This document shows, piece by piece, positions 6,130 through 11,749 of a DNA stretch of 11,749 nt. The notes under the pieces were generated by a model. The model saw only the letters and a list, made by a program, of their open reading frames with translations. It had not been told where the DNA came from and did not search any database. Numbering within the stretch: position 1 is the stretch's first letter; each line of letters starts with the position of its first letter. The position numbers were made by a program, and so were the translations under genes. The stretch lies in the NCBI GenBank assembly GCA_050485745.1, contig JBJHBY010000100.1, positions 1-11,749 of the forward strand, in the 5' to 3' direction. Source of the DNA: JBJHBY01 sp050485745. GTDB lineage: Bacteria; Pseudomonadota; Gammaproteobacteria; Pseudomonadales; CAMLJR01.

Positions 6130-6171
6130 GGTGACGCTGGGTTACGCGGCGTCGCCGCTAACCCAGCCTAC
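6130..6171 (-). repeat. REP-like element, right member of a perfect inverted pair
   Basis: This is the exact reverse complement of 6003-6044, with an 85-nt spacer (6045-6129) that shows no similarity between its halves. The GTAG ends point outward, the layout of a REPIN. The element ends 24 bp before the candidate -10 box of tex, so it abuts or enters that promoter. Apart from the pair and the promoter, the 272-nt gap between pckA and tex holds no gene that I can see. Confidence 0.88.
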
Positions 6172-6194
6172 TCCCCGCGTGCAGTTGTATTCGG

Positions 6195-6200
6195 CATAAT
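6195..6200 (+). promoter_or_regulatory. Candidate -10 box (CATAAT) for tex
   Basis: CATAAT lies 48 nt before the tex ATG, followed by a GC-rich stretch. There is no convincing -35; the expected place is just past the REP-like element. AAGG at 6236-6239 is a weak ribosome site. Confidence 0.45.
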
Positions 6201-6247
6201 GCCCGCCTTCTCCATCGTTCCAAACCCACCGTCAACAAGGTCGTTTC

Positions 6248-8554
6248 ATGCCCTCGATCAACCAGCGTATTGCCGAAGAATTGTCCGTGGCCGCGGCCCA
6301 GGTCGACGCCGCAGTGGGACTGCTGGATGAAGGGGCGACCGTCCCGTTCATCGCCCGCTACCGCAAGGAAGTGACCGGCGCCCTCGACGATACCCAGTTG
6401 CGCCACCTGGAAGAGCGCCTCCGCTACCTGCGCGAGCTTGAAGACCGGCGCAAAAGCGTGCTCGACAGCATTCGCGAGCAGGACAAGCTGACCCCCGAAC
6501 TGGAGGCCGACATCCTTGCTGCGGATACCAAGACCCGCCTCGAGGATCTCTATCTGCCCTACAAACCGAAGCGCCGCACCAAGGCGCAGATCGCCCGCGA
6601 AGCCGGCCTCGAACCCCTGGCCCAGGCCCTGCTGGTCGACCCCGGGCTGGAGCCGGAGGCGGAAGCCGCGACCTACGTCAATGCAGAACTGGGCGTTGCG
6701 GATATCAAGGCGGCCCTGGATGGCGCCAAGTACATTCTCATGGAGCAGTTCAGCGAGGACGCCGACCTGCTCGCCGGGCTGCGCGAACTGCTGTGGCAGG
6801 AAGGGCTTCTCAGTGCCCGCCTGGTGCCGGGCAAGGAGCAGGAAGGAGCCAAGTTCAGTGACTATTTCGAACATGACGAGCCCCTGCGGCAGACGCCTTC
6901 GCATCGCGCCCTGGCGATGTTTCGCGGGCGCAACGAGGGCGTACTGACTGTGTCCATCCGCCTGCCCGGCGAAGAGGAAATGGCGACCCACCCGGCACAG
7001 ACCCGTATTGCCGCTCACTGGCAGGTTCGCGACCAGGGCAGGGCTGGTGACCGCTGGCTGGCGGAGGTGGTGCGCTGGACCTGGCGGGTCAAACTCTACC
7101 CGCACCTGGAAACCGACCTGATGGCGCAGCTGCGCGAGCGCGCCGAGGCCGAGGCGATCGACGTCTTTGCCCACAACCTCAAGGACCTGCTGCTGGCGGC
7201 TCCCGCCGGCCCCCGTGCCACCATCGGCCTCGACCCGGGCCTGCGTACGGGGGTCAAGGTGGCGGTGGTTGATGCCACCGGAAAAATCCTTGATCACACG
7301 GCGATCTACCCCCATCCACCGCAGAATCGCAGCCGTGAGGCCGCGGCCATCCTGGCGGAGTTGGTGCGCAAGCACCAGGTGGAGCTGATTGCCATCGGCA
7401 ACGGTACTGCCAGCCGCGAGACCGAGCGCTTTGTGGCTGACATGCAGCAGGCCTTTCCCGACCTCAGGCTGCAGAAGGTCATGGTCAGTGAGGCCGGGGC
7501 CTCGGTGTACTCCGCCTCGGAGTACGCGGCCCGTGAGTTTCCCGATCTCGATGTCACCATCCGCGGCGCTATCTCCATCGCGCGGCGCCTGCAGGACCCC
7601 CTGGCTGAGCTGGTCAAGATCGACCCCAAATCCATTGGTGTGGGCCAGTACCAGCACGATGTCTCCCAGGCTCAGCTCGCGCGCTCCCTGGACGCGGTGG
7701 TGGAGGACTGCGTGAACGCGGTTGGCGTGGACGTCAACACGGCATCGCCGGCGCTGCTGGCGCGGGTCTCCGGCCTGAACCAGAGCCTGGCGTCGAACAT
7801 CGTCGAGTTCCGCAACCGGAATGGCGCGTTCAGGGCGCGGACTGAACTGAAGAAAGTACCTCGCCTCGGAGAAAAGACCTTTGAACAGGCGGCCGGCTTC
7901 CTGCGCATCATGGGCGCGGAAAATCCCCTGGACGCCTCCGCGGTGCACCCGGAAGCCTACAGTGTGGTCGAGCGTATCGCCGCGCAGAGCGGTCGCCCGG
8001 TGAAGGCACTGATTGGCGACAGTGGTTTCCTGCGCGGCCTGCGTCCGGCCGATTATGTCGATGAGCGTTTCGGTCTGCCCACCATTACCGACATCCTCCG
8101 CGAACTGGACAAGCCGGGCCGCGATCCGCGCCCGGAGTTCCGCACCGCCGCGTTCCGCGAGGGCGTCGAGACCCTCAAGGACCTGGAGCCCGGCATGGTG
8201 CTGGAGGGCAGTGTCACCAACGTCACCAATTTCGGTGCCTTCGTTGATATCGGCGTACACCAGGATGGCCTGGTGCATATCTCCGCCCTGTCCAACCGCT
8301 TCGTCAAGGACCCGCGGGAGGTGGTCAAGGCCGGGGATATCGTCAAGGTCAAGGTGATGGAGGTCGACCTGCCGCGCAAGCGCATCGCCCTGTCCATGCG
8401 CCTGGACGACACCCCGGGGGAAAAGGCCGCGCCAGCCGGGGATTCGCGTCAGGGCCGCTCGCGTGAGCGGCGTGGCCGCGAGCGCGAGAGCGCACCGGCT
8501 GCCGCTGGCGCCATGGCCCAGGCTCTGGCCGCGGCCCTGGAGCGAAAGCGCTGA
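6248..8554 (+). CDS. tex: Tex family S1 RNA-binding transcription accessory protein
   Basis: A 768-residue cytoplasmic nucleic-acid-binding protein. Tex proteins bind RNA through their S1 domain and affect transcription and virulence gene expression; the precise mechanism is not settled. Seen in order: N-terminal helical Tex region (from ~5, with PFIARYRKE and later EDLYLPYKPKRRTKAQIA), a YqgF/RNase-H-like domain starting at ATIGLDPGLRTG (324-335), helix-hairpin-helix region from about 488 (CVNAVGVDVNTASPALL), and a C-terminal S1 domain at 649-720 (GMVLEGSVTNVTNFGAFVDI). The tail after ~721 is Arg/Ala-rich low-complexity sequence, common in this family. Length is normal. Its stop lies 3 bp from the stop of convergent serB, so no terminator fits between them and read-through would make antisense RNA to serB. 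Confidence 0.97.
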   Translation: MPSINQRIAEELSVAAAQVDAAVGLLDEGATVPFIARYRKEVTGALDDTQLRHLEERLRYLRELEDRRKSVLDSIREQDKLTPELEADILAADTKTRLEDLYLPYKPKRRTKAQIAREAGLEPLAQALLVDPGLEPEAEAATYVNAELGVADIKAALDGAKYILMEQFSEDADLLAGLRELLWQEGLLSARLVPGKEQEGAKFSDYFEHDEPLRQTPSHRALAMFRGRNEGVLTVSIRLPGEEEMATHPAQTRIAAHWQVRDQGRAGDRWLAEVVRWTWRVKLYPHLETDLMAQLRERAEAEAIDVFAHNLKDLLLAAPAGPRATIGLDPGLRTGVKVAVVDATGKILDHTAIYPHPPQNRSREAAAILAELVRKHQVELIAIGNGTASRETERFVADMQQAFPDLRLQKVMVSEAGASVYSASEYAAREFPDLDVTIRGAISIARRLQDPLAELVKIDPKSIGVGQYQHDVSQAQLARSLDAVVEDCVNAVGVDVNTASPALLARVSGLNQSLASNIVEFRNRNGAFRARTELKKVPRLGEKTFEQAAGFLRIMGAENPLDASAVHPEAYSVVERIAAQSGRPVKALIGDSGFLRGLRPADYVDERFGLPTITDILRELDKPGRDPRPEFRTAAFREGVETLKDLEPGMVLEGSVTNVTNFGAFVDIGVHQDGLVHISALSNRFVKDPREVVKAGDIVKVKVMEVDLPRKRIALSMRLDDTPGEKAAPAGDSRQGRSRERRGRERESAPAAAGAMAQALAAALERKR

Positions 8555-8557
8555 CGT

Positions 8558-9769
8558 TCAGTCGGCGTGGCGGTCGCTGATACCGAGCAGGTAGAGGATG
8601 CCATCCAGACCCAGGGTGGAGATGGACTGTTTGGCGGACTGCTTGACGATCGGCTTGGCACGGAAGGCGATGCCAAGCCCGGCGATCGACAGCATGGGCA
8701 GGTCGTTGGCGCCATCCCCGACGGCGATGACCTGTTCCAGTGAGATGTTTTCACGCACTGCGAGTTCGCGCAGCAGAGCCGCCTTGCGGCGGCCATCGAC
8801 CACCTCGCCGACGACATTGCCGGTGACGCGGCCGCCCTCTACCTCCAATTCGTTGGCGTGGACATAGTCGATGCCCAGGCGTTGTTGCAGCAGGCGCCCG
8901 AAGTAGTCGAATCCCCCGGACAGGATCGCCGTCTTGTAACCCAGTTTCTTCAATGTAGCGACCAGCCGTTCCGCGCCCTCGGTCAGCTTCAGGTGCGCGC
9001 CGATCTCCTCCAGCACGCTGGCGTCCAGCCCCTTGAGCAGGGCGACGCGGGCGCGAAAGCTCTCGATGAAGTCCAGCTCACCACGCATGGTGCGCTCGGT
9101 GATGGCGGCCACCTGTTCGCCCACGCCGGCGGCCTTGGCCAACTCGTCGATGACCTCGGCCTCGATCAGGGTGCTGTCCATGTCGAAGGCGACCAGGCGG
9201 CGGTTGCGCCGGAACATGTTGTCTTCCTGGTAGGCGATGTCGATGTCCAGCTCGCTGGCCAGGGCCATGCACTGGCTGCGGAAGGCACCGGCATCCGGCA
9301 GTGCGCCGCGTACCGAGAACTCCACGCAGGCCTTGCCTTGCTGGGGCGCGCCCTCCAGGGACACGCGCCCGGAGAGGCGATCGATGCGATCGATATTGAG
9401 GCCGAAGCCGGAGACGATGGCTGATACCCGGGCGATATGCTCGGCGGTGATCTTGCGCGCCAGCAGGGTGACGATGTGGCGTGGCTTGCCCTGTCCGGCG
9501 ACCCAGTGGCTGTAGCTGTCCTCGCTGATCGGAGTGAAGCGCACGCTCAGCTCCAGGGCATGGGCGCGGAACAGAATGTCCTTGAGAATCGGCGATGACT
9601 CGGCGCTGGCCGGGACTTCGACGAGGAGTCCGAGAGACAGGGTGTCGTGGATCACCGCCTGGCCGATGTCGAGCACGTTGACCTCGTACTGGGCGAGAAT
9701 CGCCGTGACCGACGAGGTCAGGCCGGGCTTGTCGTGGCCGGCAATATTGATCAGGATGATTTCTCTCAC
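8558..9769 (-). CDS. serB: Phosphoserine phosphatase with two ACT domains
   Basis: A 403-residue cytoplasmic enzyme hydrolysing O-phospho-L-serine to serine, the last step of serine synthesis. Seen: two N-terminal ACT-like regions (about 1-80, starting REIILINIAGHDKPGLTSSV; and about 95-175, starting HIVTLLARKITAEH), then a HAD phosphatase domain with FDMDST (nucleophile Asp196, Asp198), Ser284 in LSGGFDY, and GDGANDL (Asp352, Asp356). I chose the GTG at 9769 because GGGAG stands 6 nt upstream and MREI... is the usual N-terminus of this family; an in-frame ATG at 9862 would add 31 residues of Pro/Arg-rich sequence lacking conservation features. The double ACT layout is typical of pseudomonad-type SerB. 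It is convergent with tex and divergent from the AhpA/YtjB-type gene, an arrangement also known in E. coli for serB. Confidence 0.96.
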   Translation of the reverse strand: MREIILINIAGHDKPGLTSSVTAILAQYEVNVLDIGQAVIHDTLSLGLLVEVPASAESSPILKDILFRAHALELSVRFTPISEDSYSHWVAGQGKPRHIVTLLARKITAEHIARVSAIVSGFGLNIDRIDRLSGRVSLEGAPQQGKACVEFSVRGALPDAGAFRSQCMALASELDIDIAYQEDNMFRRNRRLVAFDMDSTLIEAEVIDELAKAAGVGEQVAAITERTMRGELDFIESFRARVALLKGLDASVLEEIGAHLKLTEGAERLVATLKKLGYKTAILSGGFDYFGRLLQQRLGIDYVHANELEVEGGRVTGNVVGEVVDGRRKAALLRELAVRENISLEQVIAVGDGANDLPMLSIAGLGIAFRAKPIVKQSAKQSISTLGLDGILYLLGISDRHAD

Positions 9770-9804
9770 TGGGGTCTCCCGGAGCCCTGTCCACGGGCGG
9801 CGCC

Positions 9805-9810
9805 ATTGTA
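9805..9810 (-). promoter_or_regulatory. Candidate -10 box (TACAAT) for serB
   Basis: Read on the minus strand, TACAAT is followed by a GC-rich stretch, with about 30 nt from the likely initiation site to the GTG start at 9769. The -35 is weak. It lies in the 145-bp divergent region shared with the AhpA/YtjB-type gene. Confidence 0.45.
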
Positions 9811-9914
9811 GCGGCAGCGGCATGGGTGAGGCGAGGCCCGGCGTGTCGCTTCGCGATGACACCCCGGCGTCGAGGCACTACCATACCGGCGCCGACCCCG
9901 CACCCGGAGTGCCC

Positions 9915-11012
9915 ATGCGATCGTTGTTGTCCCGCCGGTTTTCCCGATCTTCCCTGGCCGCCCGCTGGGCCGCAATGGTTGCAGTTGCCACGTTACTGGC
10001 CACCCTGGTGCTGGCCCTGGCTGCACACCAGGGGCAACGACAATTGCTGGCCGCCGCCGGCGACGACATGGGCGGGCTGCTGGCCGCGCGCCTCGCGGAC
10101 AGCGCTGCTCGTCCCCTGCTGCAGGGAGACCGTGTGTCGCTGCAGGCCATGCTGGCCGACATGGTGCGCCGGCCACCGGTGACCCGGGTCGTGGTCACCG
10201 ATCTGAGCGGCCGTGTCATCGCCGAGGCTGGCTCCAGCCAGGCTCCGGGGCAGGATCACGTCGCCACCGTTACCTGGCAGGACAGTGTCGGTGGGCAAAT
10301 CCAGCTGCGCCTCGATCCCGCCGGGCTGGCCGCTGCGGCAACGCCCGCCTGGCAGCTGCTGGCGCTGGGCGGGCTGCTGGCGGCACTGGCCTTTATCCTG
10401 GCGCTGTGGCCGGGGCGGGCCCTGGAACAACGCCTGCGCGATGCCGCGCGCTGGCTGCGCGGCGAACTGGATGTGCTGCCGGACTATCCCGTTCAGGATG
10501 CGCTGGGTGAGCTGCTGCAGGAAGTGCGCGAGCGGCCGGGCAAGCTGGCCGGCGTTACCGGCGCCATTCTGCTGCATGCCACACCGGCCAGTGTGCGACT
10601 GGCGGAGCGCATGAAGGCCATTTGCGGGCTCTACGGCGGTGAAGTCAGCTGGACCCGGGGCGAGGCACTCACCGCCCGTTTCGATGGTGCCGATGCCGGC
10701 GGTGAGCGTCTGTTCCAGGCCCTGTGCTGTGCGCGCCTGTTGCGCCAGCTGCCTGGGGAAGAGTCTCTCTGTCTCGCCCTGGGTCTGAGCGAAGATGCCG
10801 ATGATGCAGCGGCGGAACAGGGCCTGATCGATCGCCTGCAACTGCTCTGTGGGCACGGCCCGGGTATCCTGCTGCAGCCCTCGCTGGCGGTTGCTCCGGC
10901 CCTGGCGGGCCGCTGTGAGCTGCGCCAACAGGCGCAGGGTGTGGAGCTGGTGGAGCTCGGCGCCCCGTATCGCGAACTGCTGCAACGCCAGCTCGATACC
11001 CTGCTGTCGTAG
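9915..11012 (+). CDS. AhpA/YtjB-type inner-membrane protein with cyclase-like cytoplasmic region
   Basis: A 365-residue protein: short Arg-rich cytoplasmic N-terminus, transmembrane helix at about 19-37, periplasmic region about 38-145 (including LQAMLADMVRRPPVTRVVVT, sensor-like), second helix at about 146-167, then ~200 cytoplasmic residues. The divergent position beside serB and the first half match the SMP/YtjB (AhpA) family, but E. coli YtjB is clearly shorter (about 214 residues). The cytoplasmic part (213-~345) has the rhythm of a class III nucleotide cyclase: GGEV at 241-244, GEALTARF at 249-256, an Ala-rich helix, LALGLS at 287-292, and a closing ELGAPYRELL. The metal-binding aspartates are not evident, so it is likely degenerate (inference). 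The ATG at 9915 has GGAG 5 nt upstream. The TAG stop falls inside the GTAG of a REP-like element. Function unknown. Confidence 0.8.
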   Translation: MRSLLSRRFSRSSLAARWAAMVAVATLLATLVLALAAHQGQRQLLAAAGDDMGGLLAARLADSAARPLLQGDRVSLQAMLADMVRRPPVTRVVVTDLSGRVIAEAGSSQAPGQDHVATVTWQDSVGGQIQLRLDPAGLAAAATPAWQLLALGGLLAALAFILALWPGRALEQRLRDAARWLRGELDVLPDYPVQDALGELLQEVRERPGKLAGVTGAILLHATPASVRLAERMKAICGLYGGEVSWTRGEALTARFDGADAGGERLFQALCCARLLRQLPGEESLCLALGLSEDADDAAAEQGLIDRLQLLCGHGPGILLQPSLAVAPALAGRCELRQQAQGVELVELGAPYRELLQRQLDTLLS

Positions 11013-11056
11013 GCCGGGTTAGCCGCAAAGCGGCGTAACCNNNNNNNNNNGCCTAC
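11009..11056 (+). repeat. REP-like element interrupted by the assembly gap
   Basis: GTAG (11009-11012) is followed by GGTTA-GCCGC-AAA-GCGGC-G-TAACC (11017-11040), then 10 N, then GCCTAC (11051-11056). GCCTAC is the reverse complement of the GTAGGC with which forward elements begin. So the gap either closes one nearly symmetric element or hides the body of a second, reversed one. The GTAG provides the stop codon of the preceding gene. Confidence 0.8.
11041..11050. other. Assembly gap (10 N)
   Basis: Ten undetermined bases lie inside a hairpin repeat that recurs several times nearby. Ten may be a placeholder, so the true length is unknown. The 302-nt stretch 11013-11314 between the membrane gene and parC holds this gap and four repeat copies or fragments, and no gene that I can see. 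Confidence 0.95.
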
Positions 11057-11108
11057 TCGCAACCCTACCGTCTGTCTGTGCCGCATACGTCAATGCCGAT
11101 GCCGTGCG

Positions 11109-11148
11109 GTAGGCCGGGTTAGCGGCTGCGCCGCGTAACCCGGCGTTC
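11109..11148 (+). repeat. REP-like element beginning GTAG
   Basis: GTAG (11109-11112), left arm GCCGGGTTAGCGGC (11113-11126), loop TGC, right arm GCCGCGTAACCCGGC (11130-11144) with one bulged base. Compared with 6003-6044, the arm carries C and G in place of T and A at the matching positions, so pairing is kept. Confidence 0.85.
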
Positions 11149-11190
11149 TCACCGTCATCGAATTCCGTGCTGATGTGGGTTCCGGAGTGA

Positions 11191-11221
11191 TCCCGGGGAG
11201 CTGCGTGGCAAACTCCCGGGA
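11191..11221. other. Hairpin in the AhpA/YtjB-parC intergenic space
   Basis: TCCCGGGGAG (11191-11200) can pair with CTCCCGGGA (11213-11221) with one bulged G and a 12-nt loop. It has no T-run on either side and does not belong to the REP-like family. It could shape 3' ends from both convergent genes. Confidence 0.3.
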
Positions 11222-11236
11222 GCGTCTGGCTTGGGT

Positions 11237-11278
11237 GGTGACGCTGGGTTACGCCGCTTTGCGGCTAACCCAGCCTAC
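11237..11278 (-). repeat. REP-like element, reverse orientation
   Basis: It has the same 42-nt layout as 6130-6171, with GGTGAC at its left end and CTAC at its right end, and tip GCCGC-TTT-GCGGC. The tip is the reverse complement of that in the gap-interrupted element at 11009, pointing to a shared origin of these two. Confidence 0.87.
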
Positions 11279-11300
11279 GCCATACGCCATGTGCGGTGTT

Positions 11301-11318
11301 GCGGCTAACCCGGCCTAC
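11301..11318 (-). repeat. Half REP-like element at the parC stop codon
   Basis: Only one arm and the GTAG end remain; read on the minus strand, this is GTAGGCCGGG followed by TTAGCCGC. It matches the first 18 nt of the element at 11009. Its GTAG provides the TAG stop codon of parC (11315-11317). Confidence 0.75.
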
Positions 11319-11749
11319 GCGACCTCCAGGGCATCGACCTTCTGGAAGCCGCGGGGCAGCTTGTTGCCGCGGCGGCCGCGCTCCCCACGGTAGTGCTCGA
11401 GTTCGGCAAAGCGCAGGTTGAGATGGCGCTTGCCGGCCAGCACCCGCAGCGTGTCTCCCGGGGTGACCACGCGCAGCCCCACCACGTACTCCTCGCGGCT
11501 GGCGACCCGGGCCGAGGGGATACCGATGATCTTGTTGCCCTTGCCCCGGGCGAGTACGGGCAGCTCCTCGAGCGGGAATACCAGCATGCGTCCCTCGCTG
11601 CTCAGTGCCACCACAAAGTAGCCGCTGCCGTCACCCGCCGGGATCGCGGCCGGTGGCAGCACCCGGGCGCCCGCGGGCAGGTTCAGCACCAGTTTGCCCG
11701 AGCGGTTCTTGCCCTGCAGGTCGGCACAACGCGTCACGAAGCCGTAGCC
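11315..11749 (-). CDS. parC: DNA topoisomerase IV subunit A, C-terminal part (5' end beyond window)
   Basis: The last 144 residues of ParC, the DNA-cleaving subunit of topoisomerase IV, which unlinks daughter chromosomes. Seen: the C-terminal beta-pinwheel region, including GYGFVTRCADLQ at the window edge, then RSGK, ARGKGNKIIGIP, LRVLAGKRHLNLRF and the characteristic ending GERGRRGNKLPRGFQKVDAL, which corresponds closely to the E. coli ParC tail. The frame is open to the right edge, so the catalytic half with the active tyrosine is outside this window. The frame ends in ...EVA and a TAG that lies within a REP-like GTAG. It converges on the AhpA/YtjB-type gene across 302 nt of repeats. Confidence 0.95.
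   Translation of the reverse strand, partial: GYGFVTRCADLQGKNRSGKLVLNLPAGARVLPPAAIPAGDGSGYFVVALSSEGRMLVFPLEELPVLARGKGNKIIGIPSARVASREEYVVGLRVVTPGDTLRVLAGKRHLNLRFAELEHYRGERGRRGNKLPRGFQKVDALEVA

Noticed and set aside
6003..6171. Insertion sequence with 42-bp terminal inverted repeats
   Set aside because: Only 85 bp lie between the repeats, with no transposase and no target duplication visible; each end is a hairpin in its own right. A small MITE cannot be fully excluded, but REP/REPIN fits better.
6158..8278. A 706-codon open frame on the minus strand opposite tex
   Set aside because: It is fully antisense to the well-supported tex gene, its composition is that of a shadow frame, and it even runs into the REP-like element.
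9770..9862. Longer serB start at the ATG at 9862
   Set aside because: It adds 31 unconserved residues and would cross the candidate -10 box; the GTG at 9769 has a good ribosome site and gives the standard N-terminus.
9534..9914. In-frame upstream extension of the AhpA/YtjB-type gene
   Set aside because: It is antisense to serB. The ATG at 9915 has GGAG upstream and begins a normal membrane-protein N-terminus.
11009..11318. CRISPR-like array
   Set aside because: The repeats are themselves palindromes, alternate in orientation, have unequal spacing and no uniform spacers; no cas genes are present. They fit REP elements.
1..11749. A novel defence, mobile or biosynthetic gene system
   Set aside because: All well-supported genes are chromosomal housekeeping or conserved unknowns in a familiar order; no recombinase, nuclease, toxin or modular synthase is visible.

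Overview
The window is GC-rich, gene-dense chromosomal DNA from a gammaproteobacterium. Evidence for this is the run yrfG-hslR-hslO-pckA, the divergent pair serB / AhpA-YtjB-type membrane gene, and parC next to that pair, which is the arrangement seen in pseudomonads and related marine gammaproteobacteria. I cannot name the genus from sequence alone. Most of the content is housekeeping. I found no phage, plasmid, CRISPR, defence or biosynthetic cluster.

Layout. On the minus strand at 2083..1 are an 81-residue unknown protein, a small membrane protein of the CDP-archaeol synthase (CarS-like) family, and a metallophosphoesterase cut by the left edge. A divergent promoter region (2084-2245) with three direct repeats leads into the plus-strand run yrfG (nucleotidase), hslR (Hsp15) and hslO (Hsp33), then pckA (ATP-dependent PEP carboxykinase) and tex (RNA-binding S1 protein). 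tex meets serB tail to tail with only 3 bp between the stop codons. serB is divergent from a two-helix AhpA/YtjB-type membrane protein. parC enters from the right edge on the minus strand.

How the genes work together. hslR and hslO are stress genes: ribosome and 50S-nascent-chain rescue, and a redox-switched holdase. They lie behind a nucleotidase with which hslR overlaps by 4 bp. pckA feeds gluconeogenesis, serB makes serine, and parC is a topoisomerase IV subunit. The CarS-like protein and the phosphoesterase may form a small lipid-related unit, but this is inference only.

The most unusual signal is non-coding. Three intergenic regions (1100-1220, 6003-6171, 11009-11318) carry a family of about 35-42 nt imperfect palindromes. 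Most begin with GTAG, have an arm around GGGTTA/TAACCC with one bulged base, and have a variable, self-complementary tip. They look like REP elements, arranged partly as inverted pairs (REPIN-like). One pair is a perfect 42-bp inverted repeat. The GTAG of the family also supplies the TAG stop codon of two neighbouring genes. The only assembly gap (10 N) lies inside one of these elements.
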